Shown piece after piece: positions 21,770 through 33,800 of a stretch of DNA of 64,000 bases. The notes beneath the pieces are model-generated. The model saw nothing but the letters and a program-made list of their open reading frames with translations. It did not search any database and was not told the origin of the DNA. The translations under genes and the position numbers were made by a program. The DNA lies in the NCBI RefSeq assembly GCF_025766255.1, contig NW_026516809.1, forward strand, positions 35,494 through 99,493, given 5' to 3'. Source of the stretch: Zychaea mexicana. Its lineage: Eukaryota; Mucoromycota; Mucoromycetes; Mucorales; Lichtheimiaceae. The stretch's first letter is position 1. Every line of letters begins with the position of its first letter.

Positions 21770-24700
21770 ATGAGTTCTCAAGAGGTATTGCCCCGGAATC
21801 AGACAACTTATGAACACCAAATGTGTCGCTGGAAGCTTCATTCGAATTCAAATGGAACGACTTTTTACAAAAGCCGGGCATTTTACTCAATTTTTTAAAA
21901 TTTTTTTTCACAAAAAGCAATCACTCGAAGTTCACACCTGTCGCTGCGGGTCGACTACTCACCAACGTGTTTCTTTCCGTGGATGTCCTTTGAATGAGCG
22001 CAATGTCCGGCGCAGACTTCTTGATTCTGAAAATGTATGCACCTGAACTAGCTTATGTTGTCTATTTTTCCTTTCTTATTCCCTTTGAACGTAGGAACAG
22101 CAGGAAGACACTATGAATATCATTATTGAGAATCCAGTGGAACTGCAAGCTAGCACCATTGAAGGTATTGCAGCTGCTATACACATAAGGTGTGAGAGAG
22201 AGCGAGAGAGAGAGAGCAACAGAGAGTGCGTGTTTCCTTGATAGGCGATCCATGTCATCCTTTAGGAGAAAGAAAGTTTACAAATGAAATTTCGAATAGT
22301 TGCTGAGGATAACATTATTGAGGATGAGGACACTCCTGTCAGTGACTTAGTAACCAACGATGATGTGACAACAAGCACCAACACCACTACCAACAATAAT
22401 AGTACTGCTTCTGTACGCAGTTGCTCTAGATGTGGATCACCCGATCATTTGCGCTCTTCTAACCGCAGCTGTCCTTTCCATCCTGGTAACGTTGAATCCC
22501 AACATGGCGCTCGATTCCAAAAAGCCTGCACTATTCCTTTCATACCTGAACATATTTTCGGTCCAAACATCTGCTATACGCCCGGAGCTTCGTATCGTCG
22601 TCATATTTTCCCTCGAATGGACACCACCTGCTCTTTTTGTCATGCTCGAATGTGGATAGATGAGCGTATCAAATCCTCCTCTCTCTTGAGACCACGCTTT
22701 GGCATTTGCTGTACTCATGGAAAGATACGTCTCCCTCTTCCTCGCGCTCCTCCTGCACCACTTTATGATCTTCTGATCCATTATGATTCAACAGAACGAG
22801 TAGCTGTGGATTTCCATACCAACATTAGGGCTTACAGCAATTTGTTTGCCTTCGCCTCCATCCACACCAATTGGGATTATGATCTGGCAAGTGGAAGAAA
22901 TGGAGTTTCTACTTTCCAGAATAATGGCACTATGTACCATTGTCTTGGTTCGTTGCGTGCACCTGAAACCGCACAGGCTCAATTCGCGCAAATATACTTT
23001 GCAGAAGACAGGAACAATCGGCGAGAAGAACGACGTTGCGTTCTAGATTAAGTTCGGACACGATTGCAACTTTGCAACGTGTGATGCAGGAACACAATCC
23101 ATTTGCATCAACTCTCATGACAGCAGCTAAAACACATGGCGATCATCCCGTGGGATCTATCAGTGTTGTAATTCGTACAGCGAGCGATTTGGGAAGGCGA
23201 TACGATCAACAAGCTTATCCCGAAGTAGCAGCAATGGTCGTTGAAAATTCAGTTGATGGTTCGGCAACACCGCATGATATCGTGATCCATGACCGCACTG
23301 AAGGACTACGCCAAATAAGCTCCCTTCACCCATCCTATATGCCGCTCCATTATGTGCTTATGTTTCCTAACGGTGACAATGGATGGTATCACAGAATGAG
23401 GTGTCGATCAGCAGATAACCAAACAGTTACTGTCACTTTGCTCGATTTCTGCGCATATATGCTGATGTTTCGTGGCGATGATCAAACGTTCCATCATCAT
23501 TTCGGGCGTTTGTTTCAGCAGTTGGTCGTGGACAACTACGCCCGTATTGATAGTGCCCGGTTGTTTTTCATTTCGACACATCAAGAAGATCTTCGTGCTG
23601 AATTGTATAGCGGTGTTGGTGATGCTGTGGATCCACGTCAAGTTGGTCGCTCCATCATTCTTCCTTCTTCATTTACGGGTGGACCACGCTATATAAAACA
23701 AATGCTTCAAGACGGCCTTGCCATTGTTCGTCAACGTGGAAATCCTACCCTCTTCATCACTTTCACCTGCAATCCGCAGTGGCCAGAAATCGTTGCTGAG
23801 CTGCTCCCTGGGCAAAAGGTTTTTGATCGACCGGACATTTGTTCTCGAGTTTTCAACATGAAGATCACCGAATTGCTACACCATATTGTGGACTCGAAGT
23901 GCTTTGGTCAGGTTGAAGGGTATTTGGCAACTGTGGAATGTCAGAAAAGAGGATTGCCGCATGTGCATATCCTACTTATTTTAAACGAGCAAGACCGACC
24001 CCACATGCCAACTGATTACAACAGATTTGTGTATGCTGAATTACCCGATCTGTTGACTCACCCTCAATTGTATGCAACGGTCACTTCCTGCATGATACAT
24101 GGCCCTTGTGGAGATGCTGCACCAGATGCTGTTTGTATGAAAAACAGTCGTTGCTCACAGCATTATCCCAAGCCATTTTCTCCAGAGACACGCGTGAATC
24201 GTGATGGTTATCCTATGTATCGACGACGCCAAAATCAACGCCAGCATACTTTCCAACGAAGCCGATTCACCGCCACCAACCGACATGTCGTTCCCTACAA
24301 CCCGTATCTTAGCCAAAAGTATGATGCTCATATTAACGTCGAAATCTGTACCTCTGCTCGAGCCATCAAATATTTGTGCAAGTACATCACTAAGGGATCT
24401 GACCAAGTGCAACTTGAAGCGAGAACGCGGACTGCTACCACTGACACAGCTGCCCAACCTGACGCCATTGATGAAGTAGTCGAGTATCAGAATGCACGAT
24501 ACATAGGACCATGTGAGGCAGTTTGGAGAACGCTGGAATTCAGAGTGCATATGCACCATTCAACCGTAGCGCGCTTAGACATCCATCTGCCTGGCGAACA
24601 GCTGATGGTATTTCGGGGCGATATGACACCTCAGGAATTCGAGTTAGCTCGCAATGCTGCAGCTACTGGGACCAGGCTACTCGGTTTCTTTGCTCTTTGT

Positions 24701-26633
24701 GCTCGGGATCCTGCTGCATGTCAGTACACGTATACGCAAATTTCTTGCCACTATACTTGGGACGACTGAAACGATAGATGGAATCCTCGCACCAACCCAC
24801 CAGTACAGAACGTAGTGTCTCGCATATATGCTGCTTCAATTTCCAACATGCCATTATATGCCCTTCGTCTCTTTCTTTTGCATGTCCGAGGACCAATAAG
24901 CTTCGAAGCGTTGAGGACAAAGGATGGGGTTGTATATGCAACTTTTCAAGAAGCGGCCGTCGCCTATGGTTTTTTGGAGTCAAATCTGGAATGGGACGAC
25001 TGTTTGGCTGAGGCATCCATTACCGCGCCATCTGCAGCTGCAATTCGAGCACTCTTTGTGTATATTCTCATCGATTCATCACCAACCGACCCACTTACCT
25101 TATGGAACAACCACCGTGATCGAATGGCCGACGACTACTTTCTCGAAATGCGTAGAACGCTATCACTTTCCAATGAGAATGAGTTGCAACCTGATCAAAT
25201 CGAGCAAATATATCAACGTGCACTCAGTGATTTAGAAATGCGATTGAATTCAACAGGCCACCATCTTACCGAATTCCCCTCCATACCACAAGAATTCGTT
25301 ACCGAATTAGATCGGCTGCCACCACTAGAAGCTCTGGAAATTGTAGAAAGGCGCGAGTACAATATAGAAGTACAGCACCAGCTAATTCAAGCTTTGCTTC
25401 CCACATTGAATGAAGGCCAACATCATGCGTTTGATACCATTGCTGATGCCATAGATGCTCCTACAACTGAGTATAGTTCGCATATTTTCTTTATCAATGG
25501 TCCTAGTGGTACCGGCAAGTCGCAGCTCTTCAAGGCACTCTTGAGCCACACTCACTCCCACGATCAGATAGCCTTGCCTGTTGCTTCTTCAGGTATTGCT
25601 GCTATTTTGTTACCTAGTAGGCGAACTGCGCATAGTCGCTTTAAAATTCCCTTGAATGCCGACGAAAGCATGAGCTGCAATTTGCGTCTTGGTGGTCCAC
25701 ATGCATATCTCATACAGAGAGCATCGCTTATTATTTGGGATGAAGCAGTCATATGCAGCAAGCACAATTTTGAAGCAGTCGACAGATCCTTGAGGGATAT
25801 CATAGGTGCTGTAGATCCCCACTAGGAACGTGTTTCGTTTGGAGGAAAAGTCGTTGTTTTCGGTGGTGACTTTCGCCAGCTACTCCCTGTCGTCAAAAGA
25901 GGGACACGGTCCCAAGTTATTGGAGAATGCATTCGCTCTGCTTCTTTTTGGTCGGCAGTTCAAGTACTGCATTTGACTGTCAACATGCCAGTACTCAATG
26001 CAAGTCCTGATGCTGCAGCATTTGCCGATACCCTTCTCGCCATTAGGGATGGTCGTCCACCGTATACAACCAGTGTCGAGATACCACCAGAATGGCGCAA
26101 CAACACAAGCAATCCAATGTCATTGATTGACGCCATCTACCCTACTATCTGCAATCCCGATCCTCAACCACATGAATTCAGCAAACAAGCTATATTAGCA
26201 GCAAAAAATATTGACGTCGACATTATCAACGATGCAGCATTCTCTGTTTTCCCTGGCACAGCACGCATATATAATTTGAACGACTGCGTCATTAATCACG
26301 ATGACCCAGAAGCTGCTGCTGCCAACTATCCAGTTGAGTTCTTGAACAGCATTAGCGCAAGTGGTGCTCCAGCACATTCCCTGCTGCTCAAAGTTGGCAT
26401 GCCATTGGTCATCCTTCGGAACCTTGATCCTGACGCTGGCTTATGCAATGGTACAAAAGTTTTTGTCACCAGACTTCTTGAATGGAGTATTGGTGTTAAG
26501 AAAATTGATGAAGGACATGAAGGTACTAAGTATTATCTGCCACGGATTAATATGTGCACAACTGAGGGCGATTACCCATTCATCCTATGTCGCCGCCAAT
26601 TTCCTGTCCGACCAGCATTTGCAATGACCATAC
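21770..26633 (+). pseudogene. Helitron RepHel protein: zinc knuckles, HUH Rep nuclease and most of the Pif1-like helicase
   Basis: Begins ATGAGTTCTCAAG, identical to Helitron 2 at 61980. Early exons seem spliced; one carries TCRCGSTTHQRVSFRGCP and the next CSRCGSPDHLRSSNRSCP, both Cys-Cys-His-Cys knuckles. The helitron-like N domain includes RNGVSTFQNNGTMYHCLG and SSLHPSYMPLHYVLMFPNGD. The Rep nuclease has KRGLPHVHILLI (HUH motif) and AIKYLCKYITKGSD (catalytic Tyr region). The helicase has GPSGTGKS (Walker A), LIIWDEA (Walker B) and GGDFRQLLPVV. Damage seen: a frameshift near 23036, in-frame TGA at about 24767 (after HYTWDD) and TAG at about 25823 (after GAVDPH). The copy is degenerate but long stretches are intact. 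Confidence 0.85.
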
Positions 26634-27499
26634 TGTTACGGTGAATTTGGGGTATTCCAGGTAGTTGCGTAACGGTTTATGTGTATGTTTTGTAGTGAGC
26701 ACCAGTAATAATATCGTTTATTACAGACGGGTTGTGAAGTGATATGAGTGTAAAGTAAGGTAAAAATGTGTATGGGTTATGTCCAAGGTTGTAAATAGTA
26801 GGGAGCTGTTGTCTTGATTAAGCTCAGTGAGTAGAAATGAGGATCAGGGATGTTACGTCTGTCCAAAATGAATGAGAAATAAGGATCAGGAATGTTACGT
26901 CTGTCCAAGTAAATGAGAAATAAGAGCAGGAATGTTACGTCTGGTCTTAATATAAGAGTTTATTTAGCTTCAGTTATGAGCAATAAACAATATGTAAGAT
27001 AAAACAAGCCGTGTTTAGGTCTTGAGTGATTGAAAACAACACTTGAAAAGTTAAGTCAAAAGTGGGAGGTAGAAATTCAATGTCTTTATTCAAATAAAAA
27101 TGATGGGGTATTTATATCTTTCTGGTTATTTAATAATGTCTAAGATAATTCATGCTGCGGTTGCTGCGGTTGCTGCGGTTGCTGCGGTTGCTGCGCAACG
27201 CCAATGCTGCGGTAACTTGCTGTTACTGCGGATGCTGCGGTAGTTGTTGTTACTGCGGTAGTTGTTGTTACTGCGGATGCTGCGGTAATGCTCTTATTCA
27301 ACAAGCTGTTCATCGAATCTTTACAAGGTAAAGGGTTCGTTCTAATTATAGTTGTTCCTTTTGATAATTTGGGGGTGCAAGAGAGTTGTAGAGTTGCTGC
27401 GGTTGCTGCGGTAGTTACGTATTGTATTCTGATTGCCGCTTGGTGTGTGGTTCTTTTGTATGTTTGGTTTATTTGTTATGGGTGGTTCTCGGGGTAACA
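26634..27499 (-). repeat. G1 3' LTR (element orientation)
   Basis: 866 bp, same length and apparently same sequence as 36050-36915. It contains a gctgcggtt minisatellite (about 27152-27193) followed by longer ctgcgg-containing units, and repeated gttacgtctgtcc motifs. A purine-rich tract (gaggagg at 27508-27502 in element sense) next to its inner edge is the likely polypurine primer. Confidence 0.95.
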
Positions 27500-27552
27500 C
27501 ACCTCCTCGGGCCCGGAAAAAGATGGTCCCACATCGTTTAAATTGTTGTATA

Positions 27553-27900
27553 ATGGACCGTAAAGTCGCTCTGTATGTGCGTCGGCGCTCCATCCGTTCG
27601 TATTTTTGTTGTAATTCTTTTGTGATGTTCCTTGGATCGTAAAGTCACGCTGTGTATGTGTTGGTGCTCCATCCTTTTGATTTGTTGTGTTGATTGTGTG
27701 GATCGTAAAGTCGCTCTGTGTGTTTCGGTGCTCCATCCGTTCGATTGCATTGATAATTTGTGTATGGATCGTAGAGTCGCTTTGCGTATGTGTTGGCGCT
27801 CCCTTGTATTGTTGTGGATTTGGTTACGGATCGTAGAGTCACTCTGTGTGTTTCGGCGCTTTGTCCTTTGTTTGAATTGTCTGTGTTGGTCGGAAGCTAC
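27553..27900. repeat. five imperfect copies of a ~62-80-bp unit in the G1 3' non-coding region
   Basis: Units beginning tggatcgtaaagtcgct (with variants) start near 27553, 27633, 27699, 27765 and 27827, each followed by ctgtgtgt and a ggcgctcc or ggtgctcc core. They lie between the third ORF and the 3' LTR. No coding potential is convincing. Confidence 0.75.
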
Positions 27901-28045
27901 GCTTTGTGTATGCGTGTTTTTGTTTGTATGTTTTTTTTTTTTTTTTTTTGTTTGACTGTATTGTGATTTATGATCGATTTATATATTCTGCACCCATTGT
28001 AAAGATTTATTTATGGTAATAGGAGGATTTGTAATATATATATAA

Positions 28046-28047
<2 letters not shown>

Positions 28048-28079
<32 letters not shown>

Positions 28080-28080
28080 G
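28048..28080. repeat. GT microsatellite
   Basis: About 16 uninterrupted GT units inside the G1 3' non-coding region, next to T-rich tracts at about 27931-27949 and 28180-28200. Confidence 0.9.
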
Positions 28081-28303
28081 TTTGGGTTACAGTTGTTGGC
28101 AGTGATATGAATATGATAATGATAAATTGGGATTATATATGTATATATGTGTGTGTGTGTTTTTTGTTTGTTTGCCTGTTTTTTTTTTTTTTTTTTTTTT
28201 GAGTTTTCGTTGGTATACAGTTTCTTGTTGCCTTTCTTGGCTTACAGGATGATGATAGTTGATATAATATTGATATATATGTATATATGTGTGTGTGTGT
28301 TTT

Positions 28304-28885
28304 TTATGTTGAGGTATCATGTCTACCAAACATCGTAAGGCAGCAGTCCTTGCAGTATAAGTTTGTAGGAATCCACGTGAATGTGTTACGCAAGATGATG
28401 TTGATGATGATAGCGCGCACTTGGTCGTCCGTGAGATACGGGTGAGGATGGACTCGGCATTTTGCTACGAGTCTGTTGGTACGTCCCGCCAATTGTATAA
28501 GTTTTTGATTGATCAGTTCCCTCATTTCCAGGAGTGGTGTTGCTTGAGAGTATTCGTTGATTAGCGTTGTAATCGTTCCGAGGTCCTCGTTCAGGAAACT
28601 GTTGATTTTTTCAAATGCTATTTCCGCGTCATCTTTTGTTGATGTTCTAGTAAAAGTCGACTTTGGGGACGCTGTTCGTTGATCTTCCCATTCGTCGTCT
28701 ATATCCATTGGCTCGTATTGCCAACCTCCTTCTTGCAAGGTTGGTATGTGTGTTGGTGCTGGTCCCCAGCCTTCGTCATTGTTGCTGGAAGGGGTCCCTG
28801 TCCAAGGGGCTTGGACGAATATACCGGTTTGTTCGGTGTTGTTGTTGCTCCAAGATGCTGGGGTGTTGTTGTTGTTGTTGTTCAT
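28304..28885 (-). CDS. G1 third ORF, unknown 193-residue protein
   Basis: An intact ATG-initiated frame downstream of integrase in element orientation, starting 168 nt after its stop. The N-terminus is Asn-rich (MNNNNNNTPASWSNNN), then Trp/Pro/acidic-rich (WGPAPTHIPTLQEGGW, PMDIDDEWEDQ). The C-terminal half is predicted helical, with FEKINSFLNEDLGTI, LLEMRELINQKLIQLAGR and a basic patch. It has no signal peptide or membrane segment, so it is not an envelope gene. No family was recognised. Its intactness in a young element suggests it is used, but that is inference. Confidence 0.6.
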   Translation of the reverse strand: MNNNNNNTPASWSNNNTEQTGIFVQAPWTGTPSSNNDEGWGPAPTHIPTLQEGGWQYEPMDIDDEWEDQRTASPKSTFTRTSTKDDAEIAFEKINSFLNEDLGTITTLINEYSQATPLLEMRELINQKLIQLAGRTNRLVAKCRVHPHPYLTDDQVRAIIINIILRNTFTWIPTNLYCKDCCLTMFGRHDTST

Positions 28886-29053
28886 TGTACAGACAATGTC
28901 AAGTGGTATGATAGAATTGATGTTTTTTTCTTCTTTATATATGTTTTTTTTTCTTTTACAGTCTTTTTCTCCACGTATTTTATAATATGTTCTTTTTGAA
29001 ATGTATAAATTCTTTTTTATGCATATGCACGTTTATATTTCAGAGTTATTGTT

Positions 29054-30565
29054 CTATGAACGTCCTCTAGTAGGTCGATAGCTACTATCTCTTTTCTTCT
29101 TTTTCTTTGTTTTTCTCCGATTTCCTGCATTTTTAGTCCTTCTCGATTTTCCTTGCTGCGGCATCGTCTGTGTTGTTTCGTCTTGGTCTGATTCTGATAC
29201 ATCTTCTTGTGGTGGTACTGCATCGACCTCGTCGGTAATGATGTGCAGCGATGCCTGAGATATTGGGGCTCGGTACTCGGTATCAGGTAAAGTATAAGAG
29301 CGCAATCGGTTTCCATGGTAGGGGTTCGGTAAGAATCTTCCTTGCATCGTTTTTAATCGATAGGTACCGCGTTTGTTGACCTTGTGAATCAAGAATGGTC
29401 CTTCCCATAGATCTTCTAGGCGTCCTGCCCAATTTCCTTCCAAGTAATTTTGGTATACTTGAACAGTATCTCCAATTTGGAAAGGGCGTTTCAGTTCCTT
29501 GCCTTGCTGCAGTAATTTCTTTTCGATTCTCCGTTTCTGTGCCGCTTGTGCGCTTTTGATTGTATCAATCGCTTCTTCTCTTATTGTATTGAGTCTTGTG
29601 ATATGTTCCTCAAATAAGTCGAGTATGATCGTATCTTCGTCGCGCTCATCATCCTCTTCCAGGAGATCTGCAATGTTTGTTTGTGGTTGCACGTGTCGGT
29701 CGAAAGGTGTATGTGGTTCTCGTCCGTAGATCAAGTAAAATGGAGATCTCTTCGTCGTTTCTTGTCGAATGCTGCGGTATGCGAATAGTAGTGCAGGTAG
29801 GTACATTGGCCAGTTCTTCTTTTCTTCTTTATTGAGTCTTTTCAACATGACTCCGACCGTTCGATTAAATCGTTCGACTAGTCCGTTCGCTTGTGGATGA
29901 TATGGTGATGTGAGTCGATGTTCGATGCCGTATTGCTTGCAGACGGCATTTACAAGGTTGTTTTGGATAGGTAAGCCGTTGTCTGAGCACAAAACACGTG
30001 GGCAGCCATGTATAGTAATGATACATTCGTAAACAAACAGAGAAACTTCTGCTGCATTTGCCACTTGTAAGGCACGTGCTTCGACATATTTGCTGAAAGA
30101 ACAAATAGCTACAATGATATATCGATGTAGGCTCTGGGCTGTTGGTAGATGTTTGATATCGATATGCACGTTCTCAAACGGAATGTTCGAAACAGGAATC
30201 GGGTATAGTGTTTCTTGGTTGTTGGGTTTCTTGTGTTGGTGACACCGGTCGCATTGTGCGATGAATTGTTTTACGTCTTGCGCCATTCCTCTCCAGTAGT
30301 ATTTTGTTTTTAGCTTGAATAGTGTATTTTGGAATGCAAAATGTCCCCCAAGAGGATGTTTGTGTACCATCCAGATTGCATCTTTGATCTCGCTCCTCTG
30401 TAGGATCATTTTTGGCGTGGATCCTTTGCGGTAGAGTTTTCCATTTATAACGATATAGTGTTCGTTTTGAGTGCGAATTGTTTTCCGTAGTTCCTTGCTA
30501 CTAGTTGGTGGGTATTCGAGTGTTTCAAGATAATACTTGAGTCCGTTGTATATGTTGTTATCCAT
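29054..30565 (-). CDS. G1 integrase as a separate ORF
   Basis: 503 residues from its own ATG at 30565. It has the HHCC zinc domain (HPLGGHF, then CDRCHQHKK), a DDE core (VHIDIKHLP, VLCSDNGLP, NGLVERFNRTVG) and a C-terminal GPF/Y-like module (LWEGPFLIHKVNKRGTYRLK) followed by a Lys/Arg-rich tail (RRKTKKKKKRD), a possible nuclear signal. There is no chromodomain. It inserts the cDNA into the genome. The upstream RNase H frame ended 247 nt earlier and lies in a different frame, with stops between, so it cannot be a simple read-through product. Confidence 0.92.
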   Translation of the reverse strand: MDNNIYNGLKYYLETLEYPPTSSKELRKTIRTQNEHYIVINGKLYRKGSTPKMILQRSEIKDAIWMVHKHPLGGHFAFQNTLFKLKTKYYWRGMAQDVKQFIAQCDRCHQHKKPNNQETLYPIPVSNIPFENVHIDIKHLPTAQSLHRYIIVAICSFSKYVEARALQVANAAEVSLFVYECIITIHGCPRVLCSDNGLPIQNNLVNAVCKQYGIEHRLTSPYHPQANGLVERFNRTVGVMLKRLNKEEKKNWPMYLPALLFAYRSIRQETTKRSPFYLIYGREPHTPFDRHVQPQTNIADLLEEDDERDEDTIILDLFEEHITRLNTIREEAIDTIKSAQAAQKRRIEKKLLQQGKELKRPFQIGDTVQVYQNYLEGNWAGRLEDLWEGPFLIHKVNKRGTYRLKTMQGRFLPNPYHGNRLRSYTLPDTEYRAPISQASLHIITDEVDAVPPQEDVSESDQDETTQTMPQQGKSRRTKNAGNRRKTKKKKKRDSSYRPTRGRS

Positions 30566-30812
30566 TGTGATTTTGGTTGTGACACAGTAGATGTAATTGT
30601 ATGTCGTCGAGTAATTTGAGAATGTTTCAAAATAAGCTTTGTGCGGGGTGATGGTGTAATAGTGTTGTGATCGACGTTGGTATGTTGCTATTAGTGTTGT
30701 TTCGTGATGTGTTGATAATCAGTTTGTGATCGGCGTCCGGTTGGCTTTGTGGTACGTTGGTTGATTGTGTCCAGTGTTTCAAGTGTTATGCAGTTGTTGT
30801 GGTCTGGAATCT
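30566..30812 (-). other. CA-rich, G-poor spacer between RNase H and integrase in G1
   Basis: 247 nt with no open frame, rich in C and A in element sense (repeated CAAC/ACAAC), like an unstructured translation leader. No strong GT-AG intron was found that would fuse RNase H with integrase. It may allow independent integrase expression. Confidence 0.6.
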
Positions 30813-33800
30813 TTAGATTTGTTCGCGGCGTTTGGAATGTCCTGTGTTGGTGACTTCGGTTATTTTTGGTGTATTCTCGTCTTGCTGTATTGGTTCGTCA
30901 GTCGTCGTCTTTTCTTCTTGTTTTTTCTCCAGTTCAACGTCTTCGAAATTTCCGCATTTGAATCGTAGGCAACGGTCGAATTTGCTGTTCGTGGTTTCTC
31001 CAAATCCTGGTAGTCTGCTGAGGAAGTCAACGTTTCGGTTTTGGTGGGCGCTCTTGTAGTGTACGTCGAATTCGTATTCGCTCAGTGTCTCAATCCACCT
31101 GGCCATTATGCCTGTTGGTTCTTTCTGGTTTAATATTCCACGTAGTGCGCTGTGGTCACAATACACGTCGAATTTGTTCAACAAGAATGGTTTCAAGAGT
31201 CTTGCACTCCAGACAAGACATGCCGTCTCTAATCGGGAACTGCTATAGTTCTTTTCTCCTTTTGTGGTGACGCGTGAGTGGTAAGATATTACTCTCTCTT
31301 TTCCTTGGTCGTCCTTTTGCATTAATGCTGCGCCAAATGCTTCCTTTGATGCATCTACTCTCAGTATGAAAGGTCTATGGAAATCTGGTCGTGCTAGGAT
31401 GGGTGGAGAAATAAGAGTTTCTTTCAGTTTATTAAAAGCTTTTGTTTCCTCTTCTCCCCATGGCTTGGCATCTTGCTTGGTCTGGTTATATAGTACTCGT
31501 GCTATCGCACTGAACCGCGGTATCCAGTTTCGGTACCATGACATACAGCCTAAAAAGGACTTCAGCTGTGTCACAGTTTTCGGTATTGGTAATTCTCGAA
31601 TTTTCTTGGTGCGTGCTTCATCTACGCAAATTCCTTCTCCAGTGATGATGTGTCCAAGGAATGAAATATCAGTTTTGAAAAACCAACATTTCTTAACTCC
31701 AAGTTTTAGTCCAGCATTTCGTAAACATTCAAATACTCGGCGAAGGTGTTCAAGATGGTCCTCAGTTGTTTTTGAATGCACGTTCAAGTCATCCAGGTAT
31801 CGACAAAGTATGTCTTCTTCTTTTTGGAATGCTAATCGTACTAGGGTTACGAAAACAGATGGTGCGGCGTGGTATCCTTGTGGTAGTCGGTTGAACTCAT
31901 ATGCTCCAAATTTTGTAGAAAAAGCCGTTAGCGGTTTGCTTTGTTCGGCGAGTTTTACTTGGAAGTATCCATCCTTTAAGTCAAGGCTTGAAAAAATCCG
32001 GGATTGTCCTGCAGCTTGTATTTCCTGCCAAAAGTTGTCTACGTATGTCGCCGGTCGTATAGATGATTTATTTAACCCTCGCATGTCGGCAATGAATCTG
32101 TATGACTTGTTGTCCTTTTTCTTGATGAGCATGACAGGTGCGGCCCAGGGTGAGTTGGATGGTCGTATTATTCCGAGGCGGCAGTATCGATCGAGTTCCT
32201 TTTTCAGTGCAGTAGCTTCTACAGGTGCTAATCTGTAGGGTTTGGAGGCTACTGGTATCGCGTCCTTCTTTAGAGTGATTTTATGTTCCAATAGGTCGGT
32301 ACATCCAAGATCGTCGTCTGTCCAGGCAAAGCAGTCTTGATATTGTCGTACGAGTTCGAGAAAGGCTTTTCGTAGCTTGCCATTGTGGTCATCAGGGATG
32401 TCAGGTATGTTGAGTAACTTTAGTTGTTCTTCGGTTAACGGGGTCGGTGTTGGAATATCTTTGTTGGATTCGGCTCGGTTCACCATTGGTGTTTCTATTC
32501 CGGGGTCTGCATTGTCTTGTATTTCATGAAAGGTGCCAATAAAGCTCGGTGGTGAAATAATCAATTGTGAAGGCAGATTATTTTTGATCGTGATGGTGAA
32601 GGTTGTGGCTCCTTGTTCTACGTCTGGGCAGAAGTATTCATGTCTTGTTTCTGCAGGGTGGACTCCTTGTTCTGGTACAAAATATAGTGGTTTCGTTGTG
32701 GGTCTGAGAAATCTACCGTGCACTTGAGTGGTAAAATCGGCGGGTATAGTAATGTTCTCTTTCGACCAAACTTCTATGGTGTTATTCGGCTCGATGTTCC
32801 TGGTCTCCAGTAGTGTAGGTGATTGTGCACCGTGATCCAAGAAGAATAACTCTTCCTCGTATCGGGCTCCTTGTCGTTGCAGTGTTGGATATGGATATTG
32901 CAGGTTGATATCGTAACCATATATCTCTTCATTGTTCAAGTCTTCAGAGTATACGGTATCGGAGTCATCGTCTCGTATATAATGTTGCTCCATGTAGTCT
33001 CCTAGTAGGAATCCACTTGGGATATCTACTTCGCAGAATGAAAAGTTTTCCAGGGTGATCGTGCAGTCTGTGGCTCCGGCTCGTATGCTAGGATAATTGG
33101 TTGCTTCAATGGGTGCAGTCGCTGATATTTGCGGATAGAAGTTTACATCTGCAGAGATTGTGCGAGGTAATTTCCCATAGAAATATGCTTTTCCCTTTGG
33201 TGGTATTGTGAATCCCTCGGCTGTTTCGACTTCAAAACAGGGTGATCCATCGGCAGCTGTCCATTCCTTGACATTTGGTTTGTAACGTTGGCGGTCATCG
33301 TTCAGAAAGAATTCTGCATGTTTTGTTTGTTCGATCTCCTCTTCTCCCGAGGATTCTTCATCATCACTTTCTTCTGATGAGGTTGATTCGTCGCTTTCGC
33401 TACTGGAGTATTCGTAATTGCTGTCGTCGCTTTCGGTTTCAGATTCTTCTTCTATGTCGGATTCGTCGGATTCTTCGTATAATGTTATACGCGGTTCTTG
33501 GTAACGTTGTGTCTTCTTGCTGGGCATTTCTCGAACGTATGTAAGTGGTGCACAGGATTGTTGTCCTTTGTAGTTGACGGTGATGGTTGCATCCTCAAAA
33601 TTTATCTTTGCTTTTACAAGATCCAAGAAGTTTGTTCCAATAATGAGTGATACTGGGCAATTACCTAATACTTCGACTGTAATAGGCACTTCGAGGAAAT
33701 TGCCAACTTGGATTTTGAAGTCTCGAATTACTCCTTGGGAGGCTTGAAACTTCCCGTTGCCCAAAGTAAACACTGTGTTTGACGGTCCATCAATCTTTAG

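Noticed and set aside
27288..27497. 69-codon ORF, repeated at 36704-36913
   Set aside because: It is duplicated only because it lies in both LTRs; composition reflects ctgcgg repeats.
28304..28885. Third ORF of G1 as an envelope gene
   Set aside because: It has no signal peptide, membrane segment or cleavage site.
31366..32238. 290-codon plus-strand ORF
   Set aside because: It is antisense to the G1 reverse transcriptase and has no motif of its own.
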